Assembly: GCA_025363655.1 (NCBI GenBank)
Contig: JANYDK010000073.1
Location: 175,775 to 239,774 of the forward strand
DNA: 64,000 nt
Direction: 5' to 3'
From: Deltaproteobacteria bacterium
GTDB lineage: Bacteria > Myxococcota_A > Polyangia > Polyangiales > JADJMO01
Part shown: positions 19,100 through 27,972 of the stretch, in pieces
Position numbering within the stretch: the first letter of the stretch is position 1
Layout: each line of letters begins with the position of its first letter
Made by a program: the position numbers and the translations under genes
Notes under the pieces: generated by a model
Told to the model about the DNA's origin: nothing
Seen by the model: the letters and a program-made list of their open reading frames with translations, nothing else
The model's database searches: none

Positions 19100-20047
19100 C
19101 TACCAGCCCTGCATCCACTCTTTGGCGCGATACCGATCCCAGCCGTCTGGGAGCACGGTCACGATCGGGCCTCGTATCGCGCCGCTCGCGGCGAGGCGTC
19201 GGGCGGCGGCGACGTTGGTGCCAGCCGAACCTCCGACGAGGAGGCCTTCTTCGCGGACGAGGCGCTTCACCATCGCGAAACTTTCGTCGTCGGGGATGCG
19301 TTCAGCGGAGTCGATCACGTCGCGGTGGAGGTTTCCCGGAATTGCGCTCGCGCCGATGCCTTCGACGGCGTAGGGGCCGCCTTCTTCGAGGAGCTCACCA
19401 GTCTCGACCCATCCTGCGAGGAGAGAGCCGACGGGATCGGCGAGGACGATGCGGGTCGTCGGTGAGGCGCGCTTGAGGGTTCTTCCGACGCCGCTGAGGG
19501 TGCCGCCGGTGCCGGCTCCGGCGACGAAGGCGGCGGGAAGTGCTCCGCAGGCGGCGCGGGTCTGCTCGAGGATTTCGACGCCCGTCGTCGACTCGTGCAC
19601 GCGGACGTTGGCAGGGTTCTCGAACTGATCGGTGAGAAACCAGCCATTTTTCTCGGCCAATCGCTCGGCGACGGTGCGGAAGTGATCGGGGGTGCCAGGG
19701 GCAGCGTTGGCCGTGATCACGACCTCGGCGCCGAGCATTCGCAGCGCCACCCGCTTGTCGGTCGACATTTTCTCGGGCAGCACGCACACGAGTCGGTAGC
19801 CCCGCGTGGCGGCCAAGAGCGCGAGACCGACGCCGGTGTTGCCGGCGGTCGCTTCGATCATCGTCATTCCCGGCCGCAGCACGCCGCGTGATTCGGCGTC
19901 GTCGACGATGGCGCGGGCGAGTCGATCTTTGATGCTGCCCCCCGGATTGAGGTGCTCGCACTTGGCGTAGATGGGGCAGGGCAGGCCAGCGTCGATGCGC
20001 GTGAGCCGCACCAGCGCCGTGCGACCGATGGCGTCGAGGACGTTCAT
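19100..20047 (-). CDS. PLP-dependent cysteine synthase / cystathionine beta-synthase-like enzyme
   Basis: This 315-residue fold-type II PLP enzyme has the Schiff-base Lys in NPGGSIKDRLA (about residue 42), the substrate loop EATAGNTGVG, the phosphate-binding glycine loop GAGTGGTLSG, and GGSAGTN near the C-terminus. It catalyses beta-replacement on O-acetylserine or serine. The EATAGNTG loop departs from the EPTSGNTG of housekeeping CysK, so a cystathionine beta-synthase or secondary cysteine synthase role is equally possible. No CBS domains are attached. The large fusion gene follows downstream on the same strand, close by or overlapping. Confidence 0.86.
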   Translation of the reverse strand: MNVLDAIGRTALVRLTRIDAGLPCPIYAKCEHLNPGGSIKDRLARAIVDDAESRGVLRPGMTMIEATAGNTGVGLALLAATRGYRLVCVLPEKMSTDKRVALRMLGAEVVITANAAPGTPDHFRTVAERLAEKNGWFLTDQFENPANVRVHESTTGVEILEQTRAACGALPAAFVAGAGTGGTLSGVGRTLKRASPTTRIVLADPVGSLLAGWVETGELLEEGGPYAVEGIGASAIPGNLHRDVIDSAERIPDDESFAMVKRLVREEGLLVGGSAGTNVAAARRLAASGAIRGPIVTVLPDGWDRYRAKEWMQGW

Positions 20048-20101
20048 GCCGCCCGCATCATTGCAGGAAGATGCGAGCCGTCGGTTGAAAAGGCGATCGT
20101 G

Positions 20102-21640
20102 CTAGTTGACCAGGTTCGCCGCCCGAAGCGGCACCGTCGTGGGCTCGGCCGACTTCGCCGCGGCTGCATCGAGGGGCACGCATTGGTAGCTCTCGGCGTC
20201 GAAGCGACGCGTGCGAAGTCGGTACTCGAAGGTGAATCCTGGCCAGAGCGTCGTGTTCTTGCCGCTCTTGGTGCGATACCAACTCTTGCATCCGCTCGCC
20301 CAAATGGTCCGCTGCAGCCGCGCGTGGAGGCGCTCGTTGTAGGCCGTCTGCACCTCGGGCCGCACGTCGACGAGCTTCCATCGCCCCTTGCGCATCTGCT
20401 TCACCGCATCGAGCACGTACTGGATTTGCGCTTCGATCATGAAGACCATCGAGCTGTGACCGAGGCCGGTGTTGGGGCCGACGATCATGAACATGTTGGG
20501 GAAGCCGGCCACCGTCGTACCGAGGTAGGCCTCGGCGCCGTCGCGCCACTCGGCGTTGAGATCGCGGCCATTTTTCCCGGTGATCGCGAACGGCGCGGCG
20601 GCCTCGGCGGCCTCGAAGCCAGTGGCGAGGACGATGGCATCGAACGCGTGCTCTTGGCCCGAGCTCGTTCGAATTCCGCGCTCGGTCACGCGCTCGATGC
20701 CGTCGGTGACGAGCGAGACGTTCGGCTTCGAGAGTGCGCGGTAGAAGTCGTTGGTGGGAAGGATGCGTTTGCATCCCATCGCGTAGTCGGGCGTGAGCTT
20801 GCGACGCAGCTCGGGATCGCGCACCTGACGCTTGCGATAGAAGTGCGAGAGTGGTTCGAGCGCGCGCAAGAGGCGGGGCTCGACGACGAAGCCGATGGCC
20901 AGTGCCTCGCGGCGCCAGTAGATGCCGAGGCGGGCGAGCTTCTGCGTGATCGGGAAGCGCGCGTAGAGGGCGCGTTCGACGCCGGTGAAGGCGCGGTCGG
21001 GCTTGGGGGTGATCCACGCCGCGCTGCGCTGGAAGACGCTCAGTGACTGCGCCTTCGGTTGGAGCTGCGGTACGAGCTGAATCGAGCTCGCGCCGGTGCC
21101 GATGACGGCGACGCGCTTGCCCTCGAGCGGGGTGTCATGATCCCAGCGCGCCGAGTGGAACATTTGGCCGGTGAAGCTCTCGAGCCCGGGGATGTCGGGG
21201 AGGGCAGGGCGGCTCAAACCTCCACAGCCGGAGACGACCACGCGTGCTCGCAACGTCTCTTCTCGCGGCGCATCTCCGCCGACGGCGATTCGCACTTCCC
21301 AGAGGCCCGTCGCTTCGTCGAAGGTGGCCGCGCGCACCGACGTCTGAAGACGGATGTGCTCCCGGAGGCCGTATTTGTCGGTGCAATGCTCGAGGTACTC
21401 GAGGATTTCCTTCTGCGGAGCGAACTCACGGGACCACTTCGGGTTGGGCTCGAAGGAGAACGAATAGAGGTGCGATTGCACGTCGCACGCGGCGCCTGGG
21501 TAGTGATTGGCGCGCCAGGTGCCACCGACGCCGGCTGCTTGCTCGACGATGACGAAGTCGTGGATGCCCGCCTGCTTGAGGCGAATGCCCATGCCGAGCC
21601 CTGCGAAACCGGTTCCGATGATGAGGATGCGATCGCTCAT
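20102..21640 (-). CDS. Flavin-dependent Baeyer-Villiger-type monooxygenase
   Basis: FAD-binding GTGFAGLGMGIRLKQAG at the N-terminus is followed by VGGTWRANHYPGAACDVQS, and the NADPH Rossmann motif GTGASSIQLVPQL lies near residue 185. FTGQMFHSARW matches the type I Baeyer-Villiger fingerprint FxGxxxHxxxW. Later, VLATGF and NMFMIVGPNTGLGHSS are typical of this class. The enzyme inserts oxygen into ketones or oxidises heteroatoms, using FAD, NADPH and O2. The gene is divergent from a GST, with a palindrome between them at 21657. This suggests shared induction by a xenobiotic or ketone substrate, although no regulator gene is adjacent. Confidence 0.88.
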   Translation of the reverse strand: MSDRILIIGTGFAGLGMGIRLKQAGIHDFVIVEQAAGVGGTWRANHYPGAACDVQSHLYSFSFEPNPKWSREFAPQKEILEYLEHCTDKYGLREHIRLQTSVRAATFDEATGLWEVRIAVGGDAPREETLRARVVVSGCGGLSRPALPDIPGLESFTGQMFHSARWDHDTPLEGKRVAVIGTGASSIQLVPQLQPKAQSLSVFQRSAAWITPKPDRAFTGVERALYARFPITQKLARLGIYWRREALAIGFVVEPRLLRALEPLSHFYRKRQVRDPELRRKLTPDYAMGCKRILPTNDFYRALSKPNVSLVTDGIERVTERGIRTSSGQEHAFDAIVLATGFEAAEAAAPFAITGKNGRDLNAEWRDGAEAYLGTTVAGFPNMFMIVGPNTGLGHSSMVFMIEAQIQYVLDAVKQMRKGRWKLVDVRPEVQTAYNERLHARLQRTIWASGCKSWYRTKSGKNTTLWPGFTFEYRLRTRRFDAESYQCVPLDAAAAKSAEPTTVPLRAANLVN

Positions 21641-21656
21641 TCTGCGAGAATGACAT

Positions 21657-21677
21657 CTATTGACCGAAAGTCAATAG
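21657..21677. promoter_or_regulatory. Perfect inverted repeat between monooxygenase and GST genes
   Basis: CTATTGAC, five spacer bases (CGAAA), then GTCAATAG: an 8-bp perfect dyad in an AT-rich patch of an otherwise GC-rich region. It lies 16 bases upstream of the monooxygenase ATG and about 50 upstream of the GST start. The geometry fits a TetR- or MarR-type operator for both divergent genes. The cognate regulator is not next to it. Confidence 0.68.
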
Positions 21678-21729
21678 TCTCGAGTGATGCGACGAAATGG
21701 ACCGAGCGGACATCGAAGGTGAACCAGCC

Positions 21730-22350
21730 ATGGCCAACCTCAAGCTCTACTTCGCGCCCGGAACGTGCTCGCTCTCACCCCACATCGCGCTCATCGAGGC
21801 TGGCGTGCCGCACGAGCTCGAGAGGGTCGATCATCGCGCGAAGAAGATGAAGGACGGGAGCGACTTCCTGGCGATCAACCCCAAGGGCTACGTGCCGGCG
21901 CTGCGCCTCGAGGACGGTGAAGTGTTCACCGAGGGCGCGGTGATGGTGCAGCTCATCGCCGACCTCGCGCCGGAGAAGAAGCTCGCGCCGCCCGCGGGCA
22001 CGCGTGAGCGCTATCGCTTGATGAGCTGGTTGAACTACATCGCGTCCGAGGTGCACAAGGGCTTCTCGCCGCTCTTCAACGCGCTCCTTCCCGACGAACA
22101 GAAGAGCCTCTTTCGTCAGATCTTGAGCCGCAAGCTGGCGTTTCTCGACAAGACGCTGGAAGAGCAGCCCTACCTGATGGGCGCAGGTTTCACGGTAGCA
22201 GACGGGTATCTCTTCACCGTGCTCGGGTGGACGAAGCGCGTCGGCATCGAGCTCGCGAAGGAGTGGCCTTCGCTGGCGCGCTACGTCGAACGCGTGGGTG
22301 CTCGCCCGTCGGTGAGCCAAGCGCTCGCCGCCGAAGCTGCCGCGAAGTGA
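21730..22350 (+). CDS. gstA: Glutathione S-transferase
   Basis: This 206-residue cytosolic GST has the thioredoxin-like domain LKLYFAPGTCSLSPHIALIE, where the CSLS serine/cysteine is the beta-class-type catalytic motif. It continues with NPKGYVPALRLEDG and FTEGAVMVQ, the cis-Pro and glutathione gamma-Glu contacts. The helical C-domain carries FTVADGYLFTVLGW. It conjugates glutathione to electrophiles. ATG 21730 is preferred over the in-frame ATG 21697 because it has GAAGG about ten bases upstream and begins directly at the first beta strand. It is divergent from the monooxygenase and likely co-regulated through the palindrome at 21657. Confidence 0.9.
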   Translation: MANLKLYFAPGTCSLSPHIALIEAGVPHELERVDHRAKKMKDGSDFLAINPKGYVPALRLEDGEVFTEGAVMVQLIADLAPEKKLAPPAGTRERYRLMSWLNYIASEVHKGFSPLFNALLPDEQKSLFRQILSRKLAFLDKTLEEQPYLMGAGFTVADGYLFTVLGWTKRVGIELAKEWPSLARYVERVGARPSVSQALAAEAAAK

Positions 22351-22381
22351 GCGCGGTCGAACGACGACGAACCGAAACGAA

Positions 22382-23335
22382 CTAGATCTCGACCAGCTTA
22401 CCGCTGCGGTAGTCGTCGACGGCCTGTTGCAGCTCGGCGTCGGTGTTCATGACGAACGGGCCGTAGCGGGCGACAGGCTCGCCGATCGGGGCGCCGGCGA
22501 AAAACATGAATCGGCCACCTTCGACGCTCTCGGCGACGACGCGATCGCCAGGACCGAAGACGACGAGCTGAGTGGCGTGTGCGGGCGTCTTGCCGGTGCC
22601 GAAGGTGACGCCGCCCTCGAACACGTAGGCGAAGCAGTTGTGACCCCGCGGCGTGTCGTGCTCCAGACGTCCGCGCGCGGGGACCTTCACGTCGAGCATC
22701 TGCGGCGCGGTGACGATGCCGGAGACGGGGCCGGTGTGCCCGCCTGCATCGCCGGCGACGAGTCGCGCGACGCACTCACCGAGCGCGATTTCGGGGATGT
22801 TCTGCGGAGGGATGTCTTGGTAGCGCGGCTTCTTCAGCTTCTGCGCCGCCGGTAAGTTCACCCACAGTTGGAAGCCCCACATGAGGCCGTTCTGCTGTTG
22901 CGGCATCTCCGAGTGGATGATGCCGTGGCCGGCGGTCATCCATTGCGAGCTGCCGGGGCCGAGGCGGCCGCTGTTGCCGATGCTGTCGCGGTGCTCCATC
23001 GCACCTTCGAGCATGTACGTGACGGTCTCGAAGCCGCGGTGCGGATGGCTGGGGAAGCCTTTGACGTAGTCTTCTGGACGATCGGAGTGGAACTCGTCGA
23101 GGAGGAGGAACGGGTCGAGGAGCGAGAGCGCGTTGCCACCGAGCGCGCGACGCAGGTGCACGCCGGCGCCTTCGATCGTCGGCTGCGAGTCGAGCACGCG
23201 GGTGACGGCGCGCACTTGCGGAGCCTTGCTGGTCTCGGTCTGCGCGCCCGTCGGCTTGCACGCGGCGAGGAGCGTCGCGGCGCTGACGGTGCCCGCCTGC
23301 GCGAGAATTTCGCGGCGATCGAAGCGGCGAGCCAT
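22382..23335 (-). CDS. Pirin-family protein with export (Tat/lipoprotein) signal
   Basis: The bicupin pirin fold is clear: FHSDRPEDY, GFPSHPHRGFETVTYMLEG (metal-binding His pair), HRDSIGNSG and GHGIIHSE in the N-cupin, with PRYQDIPPQNIPE next. The C-cupin contains FEGGVTFG. Unusually, the protein begins RRFDRREIL, then a hydrophobic run ending LLAACKPT, which looks like a twin-arginine-style signal with a lipobox. The start is ATG 23335 (317 residues); the longer frame upstream is low-complexity shadow. Pirins are iron-binding quercetinase-like or regulatory proteins usually found in the cytoplasm. This one would be exported. Confidence 0.87.
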   Translation of the reverse strand: MARRFDRREILAQAGTVSAATLLAACKPTGAQTETSKAPQVRAVTRVLDSQPTIEGAGVHLRRALGGNALSLLDPFLLLDEFHSDRPEDYVKGFPSHPHRGFETVTYMLEGAMEHRDSIGNSGRLGPGSSQWMTAGHGIIHSEMPQQQNGLMWGFQLWVNLPAAQKLKKPRYQDIPPQNIPEIALGECVARLVAGDAGGHTGPVSGIVTAPQMLDVKVPARGRLEHDTPRGHNCFAYVFEGGVTFGTGKTPAHATQLVVFGPGDRVVAESVEGGRFMFFAGAPIGEPVARYGPFVMNTDAELQQAVDDYRSGKLVEI

Positions 23336-23408
23336 CACCCGACGATAGCGCGCGGGCGTCCTCGCGGCGAGCGGGGCGCGAGATGGCGCGAGAGAGCCGA
23401 TGCGAGAG

Positions 23409-24764
23409 TCATTCGGGCTCGAGGGGGCGAACGTCTTCGGCGCGGTCGATGCCGCGCAAGGAGGGAAAGAGGAGAGTCCAGAGGGCGACGACGAGGAGCG
23501 TGCCGACGCCGCCGACGAGGACGCACGGCACTGCACCGATCCACGCGGCGAGCGTGCCCGATTCGAATTCACCGAGTTCGTTGGAGGCCCCGATGAACAC
23601 GAGGTTGACCGCGCTCACGCGACCGCGCAGGGCATCGGGCGTGGCTGTCTGGATGAGCGTGCCGCGCACCACCGCGCTGATCATGTCGGCGGCGCCGAGG
23701 ACGACGAGCGAGACGATCGTCAAGGGAAGCGAGCGCGAGAGGCCGAAGACGACGGTGGCGAAGCCGAAGATGGCGACGCCGATCAGCATCTTCGGTCCCG
23801 CGCGACGGCCGAGCGGACGAACGGCGAGGAATGCGGCGGCGAGACCGGCGCCGATGGCCGGAGCCGCGCGCATCGCTCCGGCTTCACCAGCACCGACGTG
23901 AAGCACGTCGGTGGCGAACATCGGCAAGAGCGCGGTCGCGCCGCCGAGGAAGACGGCGAAGAAATCGAGCGTGATCGAGCCGAGGAGGAGACGTTGCTTG
24001 GCGACGTAGCGGACGCCGGCGAAGAGCGTCTTCAGCGACGCAGCCTCGCGCGTGCCGACGATCGGGCGTTTGCGAATGCCGGCGAGGAGGATGGCGCCGA
24101 GCGCGAAACCGATCGTCGAGATGGCGTAGACCGTGGCCGGGCTGGTGAGGGCGTAGAGCGTGCCGCCGAGGCTCGGTCCGGCGATGGCCGCGAGCTGCCA
24201 ACTCGCCGATTGCCACGCCACCGCGCCGACGAGCTGTTCGCGGGGCACGAGCGCTGCGAGCAGCGACGAGCCGGCAGGCCCGTAAAACGCGCGCGCGATG
24301 CCGAGCACGACGAAGATCGCGAAGACGAGTGAGACGTTCGGTGCGCCGCCACGGGCGAGCAGAAAGAGCGCCCCGGCTGCGACGGTGAAGACCAGGTCGG
24401 ACACGAAGAGCACCGCGCGCCGGTCGACGCGGTCGGCGAGGTGACCGGCGAAGATCGAGAGGACGGCGATGGGGAGAAACTGCGAGAGGCCCAGGAAACC
24501 GAGGTCGAGCGGCTCGCGGGTGATGGCGTAGATTTGAAAGGCGACCGCGGTGCCGAGCATCTGGATCGCGGTCGTCGCGAGGAAGCGCGCGCCGAGATAG
24601 AAGCGAAAGTCATGGTGTTGCAGCACCGCCCAGGTCGCGCTTTGGCGTCGCCGATCGCTCGAAGGTCCTCCGTTTTCAGCCGCACCACCTGCATCGCTCG
24701 GATGACTCGGCTCACTCGGCTGACTCGGCTCGCGCAGGCTCTTCACGTCGGATGCGCTGCTCAT
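23409..24764 (-). CDS. MFS exporter (EntS-like), probable siderophore exporter
   Basis: About twelve membrane spans with the MFS signature GHLADRVDRRAVLFVSD between spans 2 and 3. An EntS/TetV-like opening reads LGTAVAFQIYAITREPLDLG. The N-terminal 40 residues are Ser/Pro/Glu-rich and include a 9-bp tandem repeat (EPSQPSEPSHPSD). It lies 17 bases downstream of the IucA/IucC gene on the same strand, the arrangement of paired synthetase and exporter genes such as those for legiobactin or rhizoferrin. Export of the siderophore made by its neighbour is therefore the likely role. Confidence 0.83.
   Translation of the reverse strand: MSSASDVKSLREPSQPSEPSHPSDAGGAAENGGPSSDRRRQSATWAVLQHHDFRFYLGARFLATTAIQMLGTAVAFQIYAITREPLDLGFLGLSQFLPIAVLSIFAGHLADRVDRRAVLFVSDLVFTVAAGALFLLARGGAPNVSLVFAIFVVLGIARAFYGPAGSSLLAALVPREQLVGAVAWQSASWQLAAIAGPSLGGTLYALTSPATVYAISTIGFALGAILLAGIRKRPIVGTREAASLKTLFAGVRYVAKQRLLLGSITLDFFAVFLGGATALLPMFATDVLHVGAGEAGAMRAAPAIGAGLAAAFLAVRPLGRRAGPKMLIGVAIFGFATVVFGLSRSLPLTIVSLVVLGAADMISAVVRGTLIQTATPDALRGRVSAVNLVFIGASNELGEFESGTLAAWIGAVPCVLVGGVGTLLVVALWTLLFPSLRGIDRAEDVRPLEPE
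24704..24730. repeat. 9-bp tandem repeat, three units
   Basis: GACTCGGCT, CACTCGGCT and GACTCGGCT follow each other without a gap inside the 5' end of the MFS gene. They encode the Ser/Pro/Glu-rich cytoplasmic leader. Confidence 0.72.
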
Positions 24765-24781
24765 AGCGCGTGACGGTGGGC

Positions 24782-26560
24782 TCAGGAAGGTCGCTGTCCA
24801 GAGTCTTCGCGGAACGTGGCGCGTGTGGGGGTCGGCGTCACCACCGTCGGGCGGAGGCCTTCGCGGAGCGGGTTGGGCACCGCGACGAAGGGGGCTTCGC
24901 GATCTTTGTGCTTGAAGGCACGGGTGAGCAGGTTTGCTTTGGCAGGGAGGGTGCGTGAGGAGAGGAGGGCGTCGAGCATCGTCTTCGCGCGGGGATTCCC
25001 CGAGCGATCGCGGAACGACGCGACCACCTCGGCGGCGTCGCGGGCGAGGGCGCGCTCGAGCGTTCCATCACCGTCGGCGAGCGCAGCGGCGACCTCGGCG
25101 ACGTCGTTGACGAATAGGCAGTAGACGAAGCGATCGAACGCAGCCTCGAGAGGCGTTCGCAGCTCGGCCGCGACGGTCGGAAGCACCGACGTCATGCGCG
25201 CCTCGTCGAAGATTCCCTCCACGACCTTGGCGTTGTCGAAATCACGCAAAAACACGCGCGGCGCGTCGGTGCCGGTCATCGTCACGAGCACGTTCTGCAG
25301 GTGCGGCTCGAACATCAGCCCGACCTCGAAGAAGAGATGCAGCGCAGGCACCACCAGCGCCTCGAGATATCCGCGGAAGAACCGCGCTCTCGCCGCCTTC
25401 GGGAGGAGACGGGCGATGCGTTCGCGACCGAGGTGACGATCGCCGAAGAGGGCCGCGGCGACCTTCGGTTCTTCTGCCGGCGAGGCTGCGCGGCAGGGCG
25501 AGACGTCGCGGGCGAGGACGCCGAGGCTCGGAAACTCGTCGCGCGCGAGGAGCGAGACGAAGGCGACCTCGTCGAGCGCGGTGAAGTTCGGCGCGACGAC
25601 GCGGAGGCGCGCGGACTCGGCTCGCATCCAGCGCGCCACTTGCAGCGCCGATTGCATCTCGTGCACCGCGTTCCGACGAAGGCAGTTGGTGACGCGAACG
25701 TCGAGCGAGGTCTTGAGCGCGAAGCTCGCGCCTGGCCGCTGCACGGTGCGTACGGACGAGCAGGCCCACACCTCTTCACCGTGCGGCCCGAGGTCGACGA
25801 GATCGCCGCGATCGAGCAGGAGCCGGAATTCCGGCGTCTCGCGGAGCTTGCGCGCTTGAAAAGGATGCACCGGAATGAGCACGTGGCCGTCGCGATGGGG
25901 CAGCGGCGCGCCGATCGCGTCCTCGGCACAGGCGTCGAAGCTGGACGTAGCTCGCGACTCGAGCGACTCGTCGATCGTCAGCTCGCGGCGGGCGGAGACG
26001 AGATGAAGTCGAAAGCGCGCGCCCAGCTCCGGCGAGTAGCGATCGAGCTCGGCCGGCGTGAAGCCGAGGCGTGATTTCGGCGAAGGGTGCGTGGGGTGAC
26101 CGAAGATCAGCGACTGCTCGGCGCCGAGCATGCCGGCGTCGGCCTGGTCATGTGGGGCGGCGAGGATGCGTTCGAGCATCTTACGGCTGTCGGCGACGAG
26201 CGTGGCGAGCTCCGGATGAAGCGTTTTTTTCTGCCCGCCTTCTTGCCGTTGCGCGAGGTCATCGAGGAGGATTTCGGTCAGCTCCTGCACGTCGAGCGGA
26301 CGAATCGACATGTCGCCGTCGAGCATGGCGAGTCGCGGCATCGAGGTCATCGTGAAGCCGCCGATCAACGTCGGGCGGGCGACGTGCACGCGCAGCTCAC
26401 GTCGTCGTCCGTGGACCCGCAGCCGCAGCCGCAGCTCGTGCACGGCATCGATGGCGACGAACCGCGCGTCGTCGGCCGGTCTTCCGACCTCGCGCACCCA
26501 GCAGGTGACGAGGTTCTCGGCGCTGTGGAGCTCGGCGAGTCGTGCGGCGACGGACATCAT
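24782..26560 (-). CDS. NRPS-independent siderophore synthetase (IucA/IucC family)
   Basis: This 592-residue protein has the family landmarks GHPTHPSPKSRLGF (ATP/citrate-binding region), HVLIPVHPFQ, KTSLDVRVTNCLRRN and, in the C-terminal ferric reductase-like half, FEPHLQNVLV followed by LRDFDN. Such synthetases adenylate citrate or another carboxylate and condense it with an amine or amino acid. Only one NIS synthetase is present and no lysine hydroxylase is visible, which fits a rhizoferrin- or legiobactin-like carboxylate siderophore rather than aerobactin. The start is one of two adjacent ATGs (26560/26557). An MFS exporter follows directly. I see no TonB receptor and no clear Fur box. Confidence 0.88.
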   Translation of the reverse strand: MMSVAARLAELHSAENLVTCWVREVGRPADDARFVAIDAVHELRLRLRVHGRRRELRVHVARPTLIGGFTMTSMPRLAMLDGDMSIRPLDVQELTEILLDDLAQRQEGGQKKTLHPELATLVADSRKMLERILAAPHDQADAGMLGAEQSLIFGHPTHPSPKSRLGFTPAELDRYSPELGARFRLHLVSARRELTIDESLESRATSSFDACAEDAIGAPLPHRDGHVLIPVHPFQARKLRETPEFRLLLDRGDLVDLGPHGEEVWACSSVRTVQRPGASFALKTSLDVRVTNCLRRNAVHEMQSALQVARWMRAESARLRVVAPNFTALDEVAFVSLLARDEFPSLGVLARDVSPCRAASPAEEPKVAAALFGDRHLGRERIARLLPKAARARFFRGYLEALVVPALHLFFEVGLMFEPHLQNVLVTMTGTDAPRVFLRDFDNAKVVEGIFDEARMTSVLPTVAAELRTPLEAAFDRFVYCLFVNDVAEVAAALADGDGTLERALARDAAEVVASFRDRSGNPRAKTMLDALLSSRTLPAKANLLTRAFKHKDREAPFVAVPNPLREGLRPTVVTPTPTRATFREDSGQRPS

Positions 26561-26685
26561 GGCGCGGTGGGTCCGGTCTCTACCATCGTTCGATGCGCAG
26601 CGTCGTCGCCTGGAAATTTCGCGCATGTGTCGTGCGCATCCGCAAGGCAAGGGAGGCCCGACGCGCGCCGTGATACGCGCTCTTG

Positions 26686-27921
26686 GTGTCCGAAGGGCGC
26701 ATCCCCAGCGAGTTCCGCTACTGGGACAACCTAGAGACCTCGCGCGTGCGCGTGATACGCCGGGCGCTCACGCTCGTCTTCGGTTGCGATCCGCGCCTGC
26801 CCGACGAGCACGTCCGTGCGTGGGCAGAGAGCTACTACGACGCCGATCCGGTCGCCGAGGCCTTCGTCCGCGACGTGGTGCTCGTGCAGGGTCAACGCGA
26901 AGCGCGCGGGATGGTCGAGCGCGCGCTCGCGCACGGGGTCGACTCCGACGCGCCCGATTCTTTGCGCCGCCTCTTCGCCGAGTCGGAGGAGAAGCCACGC
27001 TGGGTCGACGATCGACTCGTCGAGCTCGGCGCGCGCGTCTTTCGCCGCTTCGGCACGCACATGCACTCGTTTGCGGGCGCGATCACGCTCGAGGGCTATC
27101 GCGAATCCTCGGTGGCGAAGCCGCTCGCGTTCACCGGGGCGTACAACGGGAGCTCGGCGAACAAGCGCTTCCTCGAGACCGCTTCGTTCTGGATCGACGT
27201 CTCGGAGCCGAACGCGCTTTCGCCGGGAGGTCGCGGTCGCGCGACGGCGATGCGCGTCCGTTTGATGCACGTGCACGTGCGCGCGCGGCTGATGGCCCAC
27301 CCGAAGTGGGACCTCGACGCGTGGGGCGTACCGATCAGCCAAGGCGACGCGCTGCTCACGCTGATGGGCGGGAGCTTCGTCCCCGGCTACGGCCTCAAGG
27401 TGCTCGGGTATCGCACTTCGCGCGAGGAAATCGAGGCGATGATGCACTTTTGGCGTTGGGTCGGGCACCTCATGGGCGTGCAGCCCCGCTGGTACCCAGC
27501 CGACGTCGATCAGGCGCTCGGCCTCATGTTCGCATCGCAAGTGAAAGGCTGTGGCCTCTCCGGTGACGACGGTCGCGAGCTCGCGCGTAGCTATCTCGAG
27601 TCGTACGCGCCGACCGCCGACGATCCGCCGCGCGCGGCGCTCTCCAAGCGTCTCGAGCACGGCTTGCAGCGCGGGTACGTCAGTTGGTTCCTCCCGCCGA
27701 CGACCCACCATCGTTTCGGACTTCCCTCTCCGGGCCTCTGGCGGCTCCACCCGGCGATGCAGGCGCCCCTCATTTTCGCGCGCGAGACGTTGCGCAAATC
27801 GGTCCCGCGCGTCGACGAATGGTGGGACGCACGCGCGCGCGCGGCGACCAAGGAATGGGTCCGGCGTCGGCTCGGTGGACGCCGCGCCGACTACCACGCG
27901 GTCGAGCAGTTCACCCGTTGA
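26686..27921 (+). CDS. MpaB/rubber-oxygenase-like protein (DUF2236)
   Basis: This 411-residue protein has the DUF2236 pattern: FGTHMHSF, an A.TGAYNGSS segment, MRVRLMHVHVR (probable heme-contacting His region), PISQGDALLTLMGGSFVPGYGL, and FWRWVGHLMGVQPRWYP. Members include fungal MpaB oxygenases and bacterial latex-clearing proteins, which are b-type heme oxygenases that cleave C=C bonds of terpenoid chains. The reading frame starts with adjacent TTG 26683 and GTG 26686; no good ribosome-binding site separates them, and I use the GTG. It is divergent from the siderophore synthetase gene. The substrate is unknown. Confidence 0.8.
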   Translation: MSEGRIPSEFRYWDNLETSRVRVIRRALTLVFGCDPRLPDEHVRAWAESYYDADPVAEAFVRDVVLVQGQREARGMVERALAHGVDSDAPDSLRRLFAESEEKPRWVDDRLVELGARVFRRFGTHMHSFAGAITLEGYRESSVAKPLAFTGAYNGSSANKRFLETASFWIDVSEPNALSPGGRGRATAMRVRLMHVHVRARLMAHPKWDLDAWGVPISQGDALLTLMGGSFVPGYGLKVLGYRTSREEIEAMMHFWRWVGHLMGVQPRWYPADVDQALGLMFASQVKGCGLSGDDGRELARSYLESYAPTADDPPRAALSKRLEHGLQRGYVSWFLPPTTHHRFGLPSPGLWRLHPAMQAPLIFARETLRKSVPRVDEWWDARARAATKEWVRRRLGGRRADYHAVEQFTR

Positions 27922-27941
27922 GCACCAGGCGCCTTCGCGCC

Positions 27942-27956
27942 CATGCGTGACGCATG
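27942..27956. promoter_or_regulatory. Inverted repeat upstream of modA
   Basis: CATGCG, three bases (TGA), then CGCATG: a 6-bp perfect dyad 17 bases before the preferred modA start at 27973. It is a plausible binding site for a molybdate-responsive or other dimeric regulator. It does not match the E. coli ModE consensus that I know. Confidence 0.4.
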
Positions 27957-27972
27957 TTACCTATTGTGGGGA

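Noticed and set aside
26561..26685. Search for a Fur box between the siderophore synthetase and the oxygenase gene.
   Set aside because: No GATAAT-type inverted repeat or AT-rich island is visible. Iron regulation remains unproven.
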